From the NCBI GenBank assembly GCA_041390125.1, contig JAWKQN010000011.1, positions 124,001-188,000 of the forward strand: a stretch of 64,000 bases of DNA, read 5' to 3'. The position numbers and the translations under genes are program-made. Position 1 is the first letter of the stretch, and each line of letters opens with the position of its first letter. The notes beneath the pieces were generated by a model. It saw only the letters and a program-made list of their open reading frames with translations. It had not been told where the DNA came from and did no database searches. Source of the stretch: Gemmatimonadota bacterium (GTDB lineage: Bacteria; Gemmatimonadota; Gemmatimonadetes; Longimicrobiales; Gaopeijiaceae). This document shows, in pieces, positions 37,116 through 46,500 of the stretch.

Positions 37116-38584
37116 GCGGTTCGGCACCCGCCCTGGAGGCGCGGGGCCTGGAGAAGCGCTACGGTCCGGTGCGGGCCCTGGCGGGCGCGCACCTCCAGGC
37201 CTTCGCCGGCGAGGTGCACGCCCTCCTGGGGGAGAACGGCGCCGGCAAGAGCACCTTCGTCGGTGCCTTGGCCGGGCTCGTCCGTCTCGACGACGGCGAG
37301 ATCCGGCTGGAGGGGGCTCCCGTGCGCATCGACTCCCCCCGGGCCTCGGCCGCGCGCTCCATCGGGGTCGTCCATCAACACTTCGCGCTGGTGCCAGCGC
37401 TCACCGCGCTGGAGAACGTGGCGCTGTCCGCGGGGCGCGACGTGGGGTGGGGGCCCCTGCCGCTCTCGCGGATCCGCCAGCGCGCCCGGGACGTGGCGGC
37501 GCGGACCGGGCTGGACGTGCCGCTCGATGCCCGGGTCGAGGATCTCAGCGTCGGCGCCCGACAGCGGCTCGAGATCCTCAAGCTGCTCTACCGCGACCCC
37601 CGTGTCCTGGTGCTCGACGAGCCCACGGCGGTGTTGTCCCCGCCGGAGGTCGACGGGCTCTTCCGTGCGCTACGGGCCCTGGCCGCGGAGGGGCGGACGG
37701 TCATCCTGATCGCCCACAAGCTGGACGAAGTGCTGTCCATCGCTTCCCGCGTCACGGTGCTGCGGCGCGGCGAGACCGTGCTGGAGGCGGAGCGCGCCGC
37801 CGTCGACGCGCTCCGCCTGGGGCGTGCCATGGTGGGGTTCGATCCCCCCCGTCCGAGGCCCCATGCGCCGAGGGATCCCGGGCCGGTCGTGGCCCGGCTG
37901 CGCGGGGTCGGCGTGACGCGTGGTGGGCGGGACGTGCTGACGGACGTGGGCCTGGAGGTCCGGAGCGGGGAGATCCTCGCGGTCGCGGGCGTGGAGGGGA
38001 ACGGCCAGCGCGAGCTCGCGCTCGTGCTCGCCGGGATGGAGGCCCCGACGCGGGGTGAGGCGCAGCTTCCGCCGGTCGTGGGCTACGTCCCCCAGGAGCG
38101 CCTGGGGGAGGGCCTGATCGGCAGCATGGATCTGGTCGAGAACGTGGCGCTGGCCCTGCGCGGTACACGCGGTGCCCGGCGCCGATCGGGGTTGGACTGG
38201 CCGGCGCTCCGGAAGCGGACGGAGGCCCTGCTGGAGGAATACGACGTGCGCGCCCCGGGTCCGCGCGCACCGGCCCGCACGCTGTCGGGCGGCAACCAGC
38301 AGAAGCTCGTGGTGGGACGGGAGGTGGCGCGCGACGCACCCCTGCTGGTCGTGGAGAACCCCACCCGCGGGTTGGACCTGGGCGCGGCCGCCTACGTGCA
38401 GGAGCGACTGCTCCGGCTGCGGGACGAGGGTCGGGCGGTGGTGCTGATCTCGACGGACCTGGACGAGGTGCTGACCCTCGGCGACCGGATCGGCACGCTC
38501 GTCCGGGGCCGCTGGGATCCGGTCCCCGACGCCGAGCGTACCCCCGCGCAGGTCGGCGCCCGCATGCTGTCGGCGTCCGTATGA
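37112..38584 (+). CDS. ABC importer ATPase with two nucleotide-binding domains (BMP-type)
   Basis: Energises the importer at the inner membrane, 490 residues. The first domain is canonical: Walker A G-E-N-G-A-G-K-S-T (40-48), signature L-S-V-G-A-R-Q-R, Walker B V-L-V-L-D-E-P-T. The second has a degenerate P-loop (V-E-G-N-G-Q-R-E-L), signature L-S-G-G-N-Q-Q-K (about 391) and V-V-E-N-P-T-R-G-L-D in place of D-E-P-T. The latter substitution removes the catalytic glutamate from one site, as in YufO-like relatives. GTG start overlaps the BMP gene stop (GTGA). Confidence 0.93.
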   Translation: MSGSAPALEARGLEKRYGPVRALAGAHLQAFAGEVHALLGENGAGKSTFVGALAGLVRLDDGEIRLEGAPVRIDSPRASAARSIGVVHQHFALVPALTALENVALSAGRDVGWGPLPLSRIRQRARDVAARTGLDVPLDARVEDLSVGARQRLEILKLLYRDPRVLVLDEPTAVLSPPEVDGLFRALRALAAEGRTVILIAHKLDEVLSIASRVTVLRRGETVLEAERAAVDALRLGRAMVGFDPPRPRPHAPRDPGPVVARLRGVGVTRGGRDVLTDVGLEVRSGEILAVAGVEGNGQRELALVLAGMEAPTRGEAQLPPVVGYVPQERLGEGLIGSMDLVENVALALRGTRGARRRSGLDWPALRKRTEALLEEYDVRAPGPRAPARTLSGGNQQKLVVGREVARDAPLLVVENPTRGLDLGAAAYVQERLLRLRDEGRAVVLISTDLDEVLTLGDRIGTLVRGRWDPVPDAERTPAQVGARMLSASV

Positions 38585-39630
38585 GACGCGCGGCCGCGCT
38601 GTGGGTCACGCCTGCCCTGGCGGTGGGGGTGGCGCTGGTCCTGGTGACCGGCGCGCTCGCGCTGGGCGGTCACGCACCCGCGCAGGCCCTGGCCGCGCTC
38701 GTGGACGGAGCGGTGGGATCGTCGGATCGGATCCTGTCCATCACGCTGGTCCGCGCCACGCCGCTCCTGGTCACGGGCCTGGCGGTGGCTCTCGCCTTCC
38801 GCGCCGGCATCTGGAACATCGGCGCCGAGGGTCAGCTCTATGCCGGCGCGGTCGCGGTGGCGGCGCTGGGCGCGGCGGCGCCCGACCTCCCCACGCTGGT
38901 GGCGCTTCCCCTGGCGCTCGGCGGCGCCCTGCTGGCGGGAGGCCTGTGGGCGGCCCTGCCGGCCCTGCTCCGACTGCGCGCCGGCACCAACGAGGTCATC
39001 ACCACGTTGCTGCTCAACTTCGTGGCGCTCCACCTGACGAGCGTCCTCGTGCGGGGGCCGCTGCAGGAGGCCCGCGGGGTCTTCCCGCAATCGGAGACCC
39101 TGCCCGAGGCCTTCCATCTCCCCCTCCTGGTGGGCGGCACCCGCCTGCACGTGGGCTTCCTCCTGGCGATCGGGCTGGCGGTGCTGCTGCACCGGGTGCT
39201 GGCGCGCACGGACTGGGGCTTTCAGGTGCGCGCCCTGGGCGCCTCTCCCCGGGCCGCGCGCCTGTCAGGGCGGATCGACCCCGGGCGCGTCGGCGCCGGC
39301 GTCCTGGTGCTCTCGGGGGCGCTGGCCGGGCTGGCGGGCGCCTTCGAGGTGACCGGGGTCACCTGGGCGTTGTACGAGGACCTCTCGCCGGGATGGGGCT
39401 ACACGGCCATCGCGGTCGCGCTGCTGGGAGGCCTGCGGCCCGCGGGCGTGGTGCTGGCCGCGCTCTTCCTCGGAGCCCTCGAAGGAGGGGCGGGCGCGAT
39501 GCAGCGGAGCGCCGGGGTGCCTTCCGTCTGGGTGGTCGGCATCGAAGCCGTGCTCATCCTGACCGTGCTGGTCGTGGCGACCCGTACCGGGCGGGCGTGG
39601 CGGAGTCGGGCGGTGGGAGAGGGCCCGTGA
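38581..39630 (+). CDS. ABC importer permease (BMP-type, first subunit)
   Basis: Inner-membrane permease of 349 residues with about nine to ten helices and the BPD_transp_2 motifs A-F-R-A-G-I-W-N-I-G-A-E-G-Q (73-86) and G-x-N-E-V-I-T-T-L-L-L-N. The C-terminal coupling region has V-R-A-L-G-A-S-P-R-A-A-R. It is the YufP-like partner in the nucleoside-type importer. Start overlaps the ATPase stop (ATGA). Confidence 0.92.
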   Translation: MRRAAALWVTPALAVGVALVLVTGALALGGHAPAQALAALVDGAVGSSDRILSITLVRATPLLVTGLAVALAFRAGIWNIGAEGQLYAGAVAVAALGAAAPDLPTLVALPLALGGALLAGGLWAALPALLRLRAGTNEVITTLLLNFVALHLTSVLVRGPLQEARGVFPQSETLPEAFHLPLLVGGTRLHVGFLLAIGLAVLLHRVLARTDWGFQVRALGASPRAARLSGRIDPGRVGAGVLVLSGALAGLAGAFEVTGVTWALYEDLSPGWGYTAIAVALLGGLRPAGVVLAALFLGALEGGAGAMQRSAGVPSVWVVGIEAVLILTVLVVATRTGRAWRSRAVGEGP

Positions 39631-40553
39631 GCGAGGCCCTCGTGCCTTTCCTGGAGGCGAGCGTGCGGCTCGCCGTGCCGCTCATCCTGGCCGCCCTGGG
39701 CGAGCTCGTCAGCGAGCGGGCGGGGGTGCTGAACATCGGGCTGGAAGGCTCGATCATCGCCGGCGCGCTGGCCGGCGCGCTGGGGGCCCTCGCGACGGGC
39801 TCACCCGCGGTGGGGGTCCTCGCCGGGGCCGGGGGCGGGCTCGCCCTGGTGCTCGTGTTCGCCCTGGTCGTCGTGGGCTTCGGCGCCGACCAGATCATCA
39901 CGGGCACCGCCATCACGCTGGCCGGGCTGGGCCTCACGGGCATCGTCTACCAGGAGGTGTTCGGGGTGACGGGCACGGCGCTCACCATCCCCACGTTGGC
40001 TCCGCTGCCGCTGCCCGTGCTCGCGGACCTGCCCGTGGTGGGCAGCGCGCTGTTCGCCCAGGCACCCACGGCGTACCTGGCCTACCTGCTGGCACCGGCC
40101 GTGGGCTGGGCGCTGTTCCACACGGGATGGGGCCTGCGGGTCCGGGCGGTGGGCGAGGCCCCCACCGCGGCCGCCGCGGCGGGCGTACCCGTCGCACGGC
40201 TGCGCGTCGGCGCCCTCGCCTTCGCCGGTGTGATGGCGGGCGTGGCCGGGGCCCACCTCGCCCTGGCCCACGCCGGCACGTTCGCCGAGGGCATGTCGGC
40301 GGGGCGCGGGTTCATCGCCATCGCGATCGTGGTGCTGGGACGCTGGCGTCCCCTTCCGGTGTTCGCGGCCGCCCTGTTCTTCGGCAGCGCGTCCGCCCTC
40401 CAGTTCTTCCTGCAGAGCCTGGGGCTCGACCTGCCGTACCCGGTCTTCCTGGCCCTGCCCTACCTGCTCACCCTGGCGGCTCTGGCCGTCCAGCGCGGCC
40501 GCTCGGTCGCTCCGGCCGCGCTGGGGCAGCCCTGGCCTCCCGACGGCCGCTGA
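39627..40553 (+). CDS. ABC importer permease (BMP-type, second subunit)
   Basis: Second permease, 308 residues, YufQ-like. Motifs S-E-R-A-G-V-L-N-I-G-L-E-G-S (about 27-40), G-A-D-Q-I-I-T-G-T-A-I and V-R-A-V-G-E-A-P-T-A-A-A. The GTG at 39627 overlaps the first permease stop (GTGA) and completes the import operon BMP lipoprotein - ATPase - permease - permease. Confidence 0.93.
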   Translation: MSEALVPFLEASVRLAVPLILAALGELVSERAGVLNIGLEGSIIAGALAGALGALATGSPAVGVLAGAGGGLALVLVFALVVVGFGADQIITGTAITLAGLGLTGIVYQEVFGVTGTALTIPTLAPLPLPVLADLPVVGSALFAQAPTAYLAYLLAPAVGWALFHTGWGLRVRAVGEAPTAAAAAGVPVARLRVGALAFAGVMAGVAGAHLALAHAGTFAEGMSAGRGFIAIAIVVLGRWRPLPVFAAALFFGSASALQFFLQSLGLDLPYPVFLALPYLLTLAALAVQRGRSVAPAALGQPWPPDGR

Positions 40554-40579
40554 GGGGTACCCGGCCCTCGCGAACGGGG

Positions 40580-40585
40580 TAGCTT
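40580..40585 (+). promoter_or_regulatory. -10-like box for possible leaderless PIG-L mRNA
   Basis: TAGCTT ends six bases before the ATG at 40592, so a transcript from it would begin at the start codon. No Shine-Dalgarno sequence lies between. No convincing -35 is present. Confidence 0.3.
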
Positions 40586-40591
40586 CGACGC

Positions 40592-43267
40592 ATGACAACG
40601 AGAACGATCCTCCTCGCGCTCCTGACCTGGGCGTCCGCCCTCCCCCTCGCCGCCCAGATCCCGGATGCCGGGGGCACGGCACGTGTGGCCGAGCTCCTGC
40701 GCGGGCTCGACGGCGTGAAGCGCGTGCTCGTCATCGCGGCCCACCCCGACGACGAGGACACGGCGCTCCTCACCGCGCTCGCGCGCGGTCAGGGGGCAGA
40801 AGCCGCCTACCTGTCCCTCACGCGCGGCGAAGGCGGGCAGAACCTCATCGGTCCGGAGCTCTTCGAGGGGCTCGGTGCGATCCGGACCGGGGAGCTGCTG
40901 GCCGCGCGCCGCCTCGACGGCGCTCGACAGTTCTTCACGCGCGCCTTCGACTTCGGCTTCTCCAAGAACGCGGAGGAAGCGCTGGCGTTGTGGCCGCGGC
41001 AGCAACTGCTGGCGGACGTGGTGTGGGTGGTGCGCACGTACCGGCCCCAGGTCATCGTCTCCGTCTTCAGCGGCACGCCCGCCGACGGACACGGACAGCA
41101 CCAGGCCGCGGGCATCATGGCGCGCGAAGCCTTCCGCGCGGCGGGCGATCCGGGACGGTTTCCGGAGCAGCTCGTACGCGGCGTGGAGGTCTGGCAGCCC
41201 GACAAGCTCTATCAGCTCCTGCGGGGTCGCACCCAGGGGGATACGACCCGCGTGGTGACGGGCGCCGTGGATCCGGTCACCGGACGCTCATGGTTCCAGA
41301 TCGCCATGGAGAGCCGAAGCCAGCATCGCTCGCAGGACATGGGCGTTCCGCAGACGCTGGGACCCGCGGCTTCGGTCCTGGACCTCGTGCGCAGCGCGCC
41401 GGACCTGGAGGCCGATCCGACGCTCTGGGCGGGGGTGGACACGGCGTTGACGGCCATCGCGGGCGACGCTCCCGCGGCCGCGATGAATCCGCTCGGGGAG
41501 TACCGTGAGCGGATTGCGGAGGCGCGCAGCGCGCTCGTGCCCGGAGACCCCTCGTCGGCGCTGCCCGCGCTGCTGGGCGCCGCGGACGCGTTGGCGCGCG
41601 CACGTGCGGGTGCGATCGGCGGCAGCACGTTGCGCGCCGAGCTCACGCGGCGTACGGAGCGGATGCAGGAAGCGGTGCTCGCCGCGGCCAGCGTGGTGGT
41701 GGACGCACGCGCGAGTCGCGACCGCCTGGTGCCCGGCGAGACGTTCCGCGTGGACCTGGAGGTCTGGAACGCCGGAGGGGTGGCTGCCACGGACGTGACG
41801 CCGTCGGTGGCGTTGCCCGCGGGCGCGCGCGCCCGTCCGGTGCGCCCGCCCGAGCTGCGGGGCCGGTTCGGCCCGCCTACCGCGGACGAGAGTGCGCCGC
41901 TGGAGCCGCTCGGCGACTGGGCCGACGCCGCGCAGGGCGTGGCGCGGACGGTGGAGGCCGGCGCCTTCGAGCGCTGGAGCTTCGAGGTCGAGCTGCCGGA
42001 TTCCGTGCCGCTGTCGCGGCTGTACTACCTGGAGCGGCCGCGTACGGGTGCCATGTACCAGTGGCCGGCGGAGCCGTCGGAATGGGCGCTCCCCCGCGAC
42101 CCGGAGCGCTTCCCCGCGCGGGTTGCGCTCACGCTCGCGGCCGAGGGGCATCGCGCGACGGTCGCCTGGGAAGGCGCGGTGGACTACCGCGGTGTGAACC
42201 CCGCGCGCGGTGAGTACCGGCAGCCCGTGTTGATCCTGCCCGCCCTTTCCGTGGCGCTCGATCCCGGCGTGCTGGTGTGGCCACTCGACCGGCGTGAGCC
42301 GCGCATCGTCAACGTGACCCTGGAAAGCCACGCACCGGATGCCCGTGCGGGTAGGGTGCGTCTGGAGATGCCGGAGGGGTGGACGGCCGAGCCGGAAGAG
42401 GCCGCGTTCCGCCTCGAACGAGCGGGCAGCCGAGCCACCTTCGCCTTCCAGGTCGTGCCGCCCGCCAACGTCGCCGAAGGGGAGAGCGCGATCCGCGCGC
42501 TGGCCACCGTCACGGATGGACCCACGTACGACGAAGCCGTCCAGCTCATCGACTACGAGCACATCCAGCGTGTCGCGCTGTTCGATCCCGCCCGGTCCCT
42601 CCTGCGTGCGTTCCCCGTGCAGGTGGCCCAGGGGCGGAGCGTGGGCTACGTGATGGGCACCGGGGACGCCGGCCCGGCCGCCATCCGCGAGCTGGGCATC
42701 GAGCCCCACCTGATCACGACCGAGGACCTGGCGTCCGGAGACCTGGGTCGTTTCGACGTGATCGTGCTGGGCGTGCGGGCGTACGAGGCCCGGCCCGACC
42801 TCATCCAGTACAACGAGACCGTGCTGGATTGGGTACGGGGCGGAGGCGTGCTGATCTCGCAGTACAACCAGTACACCTACAACGAGCCTGGAATCGCGCC
42901 CTGGCCCGTCGAGATCCGCCGGCCCCACGACCGCGTCACCGACGAGACGGCCGCCGTGCGCTTCCTGGAGCCGGACAACCCGGTGCTGACGCAGCCCAAC
43001 GCGCTCGGCCCGCCCGACTTCGAGGGGTGGGTCCAGGAGCGCGGGCTCTACTTCCTCGGCGAATGGGACGAGCACTGGACACCGCTGCTGGAGATGGCGG
43101 ACCCGGGCGAGGACCCGAAGCGGGGGAGCCTGCTCGTGGGGCCGCTCGGGGAAGGGGTCTACGTCTACACCGGGCTGGCGCTCTTCCGGCAACTTCCGGC
43201 GGGCGTGCCGGGGGCGTACCGCCTGCTCGCCAACCTGCTCTCGGTGCGGCCGGGGGTGCTGCCCTGA
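40592..43267 (+). CDS. Exported PIG-L family deacetylase, multidomain
   Basis: 891-residue zinc N-deacetylase of the LmbE/PIG-L family, acting outside the inner membrane. Signal peptide 1-21 ends L-A-A|Q. The catalytic domain (about 40-260) holds A-H-P-D-D-E (50-55) and G-H-G-Q-H (166-170), the expected metal ligands and general base. A central beta-sandwich region (about 350-640) looks like NEW1/CARDB-type sugar-accessory domains. The C-terminal 230 residues (Y-V-M-G-T-G-D-A-G, V-I-V-L-G-V-R-A-Y) resemble a class I amidotransferase/ThuA-like fold. It follows the nucleoside-type importer by 38 bases, but whether it shares that transcript is unclear. Substrate, probably an N-acetylated sugar conjugate, unknown. 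Confidence 0.88.
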   Translation: MTTRTILLALLTWASALPLAAQIPDAGGTARVAELLRGLDGVKRVLVIAAHPDDEDTALLTALARGQGAEAAYLSLTRGEGGQNLIGPELFEGLGAIRTGELLAARRLDGARQFFTRAFDFGFSKNAEEALALWPRQQLLADVVWVVRTYRPQVIVSVFSGTPADGHGQHQAAGIMAREAFRAAGDPGRFPEQLVRGVEVWQPDKLYQLLRGRTQGDTTRVVTGAVDPVTGRSWFQIAMESRSQHRSQDMGVPQTLGPAASVLDLVRSAPDLEADPTLWAGVDTALTAIAGDAPAAAMNPLGEYRERIAEARSALVPGDPSSALPALLGAADALARARAGAIGGSTLRAELTRRTERMQEAVLAAASVVVDARASRDRLVPGETFRVDLEVWNAGGVAATDVTPSVALPAGARARPVRPPELRGRFGPPTADESAPLEPLGDWADAAQGVARTVEAGAFERWSFEVELPDSVPLSRLYYLERPRTGAMYQWPAEPSEWALPRDPERFPARVALTLAAEGHRATVAWEGAVDYRGVNPARGEYRQPVLILPALSVALDPGVLVWPLDRREPRIVNVTLESHAPDARAGRVRLEMPEGWTAEPEEAAFRLERAGSRATFAFQVVPPANVAEGESAIRALATVTDGPTYDEAVQLIDYEHIQRVALFDPARSLLRAFPVQVAQGRSVGYVMGTGDAGPAAIRELGIEPHLITTEDLASGDLGRFDVIVLGVRAYEARPDLIQYNETVLDWVRGGGVLISQYNQYTYNEPGIAPWPVEIRRPHDRVTDETAAVRFLEPDNPVLTQPNALGPPDFEGWVQERGLYFLGEWDEHWTPLLEMADPGEDPKRGSLLVGPLGEGVYVYTGLALFRQLPAGVPGAYRLLANLLSVRPGVLP

Positions 43268-43586
43268 GCCCTTCGGACTGTGCTCGTTTTTAGCCGTTCC
43301 TGAACACGGGCCCCCGCCGATCCCGGTGGGGGCCCGTGGCACGTCGGTTGCCTCAGCCCGCCGCTCCAGGTGGCGGACGATCCCCTCGGGGCTCGCCGCT
43401 TCGGGCCCATCCCCGCGTCGGCCTCGGGTCGGCGGGTCCGTCTTCCTCCCGGCTCCTCGGTGACGAGAAGCGCGGGGGGCGGCTACGCCACCCGTAGCCG
43501 GACGCCGGCGGATGCCGGCATCCCGACGGTCCCCGTGGAACGAGGCAGGCAGGTTGGGCCCCCGGAGCTCTTCGCGTCGCTGCGCC
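43268..43586. other. 319-base region before the giant surface-protein gene
   Basis: Contains the PIG-L hairpin (43305-43338) and, nearer the giant gene, a 7-base stem CGGCTAC-gccaccc-GTAGCCG (43480-43500) followed by the 12-base palindrome GATGCCGGCATC (43511-43522). The paired hairpins about 65-105 bases before the ATG could structure the 5' UTR. I could not match them to a known riboswitch class; the c-di-GMP signature GCAAAG is absent. No gene is supported. Confidence 0.5.
43305..43338 (+). terminator. Strong hairpin after the PIG-L gene
   Basis: Perfect 11-base arms CACGGGCCCCC / GGGGGCCCGTG, with an inner CCG/CGG extension, 38 bases after the PIG-L stop. No T-run follows; a TTTTT tract lies just before the stem instead. 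Probably ends the PIG-L transcript. Confidence 0.6.
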
Positions 43587-46500
43587 ATGCGCACGCTCGC
43601 GCCCCTCATCGTCGCGTTGTCTTCCCTTCTCCTGCCCGCCGCGGTCTCCGCGCAGGTCGACCTCGTCCTCAACCTGACCGACAGCCCTGATCCGGTCGTC
43701 GCGGGCGGGGTGATCACCTACTCGGTCACGGTCAACAACGACGGCGCCACCACCGCCACCGGGGTGCAGTTCACCCTGGACATTCCTGCCAACGCCACCT
43801 GGCAAGGTTTCACCGGCGCAGGCGTCTCCTGCTCGGGCGCGACGATCGGCCAGGCCGGTCCGGTCACCGTGACGTGCTCGCTCCCGAACCTGGCCAACGG
43901 GGTCACCGCCCCCTTCACCGTGCAGGTGGGCTCCACGGCCTCCGGCTCGGTGGTCATCCAGGCGCAGACGAGCGCCAACGAAGCCGACGCCCAGCCGGGC
44001 AACAACAGCGTGACGGAGACCACCACGGTCACCGCCGGCGCGAACCTGTCGCTCTCGTTCACGGGCCCCGCCTCCGCGGCGTCCGGGGGCAGCCTGGCGC
44101 ACTCGATCACGATCGCGAACGCCGGTCCCGATCCCGCGACCTCGCTGGTGCTCCAGTTCCCCGTCCCCGCCGGCCTGGTCCAGACGGGCTCGCTGCCCTC
44201 GGGCTGCACGCTCTCCGGGGGCACGATCACCTGCACCGTCGCTGGGCCGATCGCGTCCGGGGGCACCTTGGTGGTGGGCCCCTTCACCTGGCAGATCTCG
44301 GCGGCGTCCGGGAGCACCGTCGCAGCCTCCGCGTCCGTGGCCGTGAGCGGGAGCGCGCCGTTCGGGACGCCGCAGGATCCGGATGCCTCCGACAACAACG
44401 CGGTCCTGAACACGACGGTATCGGCCGGGAGTGACGTCCGGATCGTCGTGACCCGTAGCGTGGCAGGCCCGTACTTCGTGGGAGGCACCCTGGGCCTGGT
44501 GCTGACCGGCAGCTACACGGGCGACAGCCCCGCCAGCCTGTCGATGGTGGACGTGGTGCCGGCCCAGTACACCATCGACACGGGCTCCTTCAACCTCTCC
44601 CAGAACGGCTGGACCTGCGCGGTGTCCGGGCAGCAGGTGACCTGCACCCGGGCCGCGGGAGGGGTCGCGGGCGCCAACCAGTCCCTCGGCTCGGTCACCA
44701 TCCCGGTGGTCGTCGCCGCGGCGGGCAACCCGGTCGCCAACTCCGCGACGATCTCGGCCGGCTCACCGGCCGACCCCGACCTGTCGAACAACACCGCCGA
44801 TGACGGCGGGGCCAACCTGCAGGATCCCGCGGCCGACCTCCAGCTCACGAAGACCGCGCCCAATCCGGCGTTGGTGGTGCAGGGCGTCCCGTTCGATTTC
44901 ACGGTCAGCGTGCGCAACAACGGTCCGAGCGTCTTCTCCGGCACCCTGGTGGTCACCGACGCCGTGCCGACCGGATTGACCGTGGACTCGTACACGCTGA
45001 ACGGCTGGACCTGCACTCCCGCCGCTCCCGTGGCCGGGGCGGCCAGCATCGACTGTGAGCGCACCTACACGGTCGGCTCTCCGCTGGCGTCGGGGGCCAG
45101 CACGCCTTCGATCACGTTCCGCACGACCGCGACCACGACCGGTCTGCTGACCAACAACGCCACCCTCTCCACGCTGAACCCGAGCGTCAGCGATCCGAAC
45201 GCGGCCAACAACACCGCCAGCGCCTCCGTCACCTCCAGCATCGTCGCCGCCTCCGCCGACCTGACGGTGGGGAAGACCGTGGACCTGGCATCGGTCCCCG
45301 CCGGCGAGGTGCTGACGTACACCGTGGAGATCGTGAACCTGGGTCCGACCGCGGCCGGCAGCGTCACGCTCACGGACAATCTGGGAACGCTGATCAACAA
45401 CAGCGTCGGGGCCACGGGCTCCGGCTACGTCGGTCACACGATCACGGAGAACGTGGCCGGGCCTGGTGGGGTGACCTGCTCCACGACCTCGACCAGCAGC
45501 ACGAGCCGACGCCTCACCTGCACCATCCCGAACCTCCCGGTCTGCACCGCAGGGGTGGACTGTCCCACCGTCGACGTTGCCATCCGGCCCGGCGGCAACG
45601 GGGGCAGCCGGTCCAACACCGCGAGCGTGGTCTCCTCCGCCACGGCCGATGGGAATACGGGCAACAACAGCGGCAGCGTCACGAGCACGGTGGAGGCCCG
45701 AGCGGACGTCACCGTCACCAAGACCGCGACCCCCGATCCGACAGCGGCCGGCCAGGAGGTCGTCTACGTCGTCACGGCACGCAACAACGGCCCCAGCCAG
45801 GCCGCCAACGTCACGGTGACCGACGACCTGCCGCTGGACATGGTCTTCGTCTCGGCGGCGCCGTCCGCGGGGTCCTGCAGCACGACGCCCACCGCGAACA
45901 CGGTCACGGCGCCCGGGAACCGGCAGGTGGTGTGCAATCTCGGAAGCATCAACAACGGCGCTCAGCGGACGCTGACGATCCGGGCGAAGCCGACGAACGT
46001 CACGCGCGGCACGACGTTGACGAATGCGGCCAGCGTGAGCACCACCACGATCGAACCCGCGGTGCCCGGCCCCGCGGACAACAGCACCACCGCCGACGTC
46101 TCCGTCAGCAATCCCACCCTCGACGTGCTGGTCAACAAGTCCGACACGTTCGATCCCATCGCGGTCGGCGATCCCACCGACTACACGATCGTCATCACCA
46201 ACGTCGGCCCGTCCGATGCCGAGAACGTGGTGATCACGGACGTGCTTCCGGCCGGTGGCTTGAGCTATCAGTCCGTGACGTTCCCGGCGGGGAGCTGCAG
46301 CAGCACGCCGGCACCCAATACGATCGGTGGCACGGTGGTCTGCTCCATCGCCCGCCTCGGTGCGGGTGCGTCGGCGACCCTGACGGTGGGGATGCGCGGG
46401 GAGACGAAAGGCGTCTGGAACAGCCCGGTCTCCATCGCGACCGACGAGACCGCGCTCGGCTTCGAAGACGCGTCCAACAACACGTCCGACGAGAACACGA

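Noticed and set aside
43305..43522. Repeated GC-rich palindromes before the giant gene as a CRISPR or REP array
   Set aside because: Three unrelated inverted repeats without a common unit or regular spacing.
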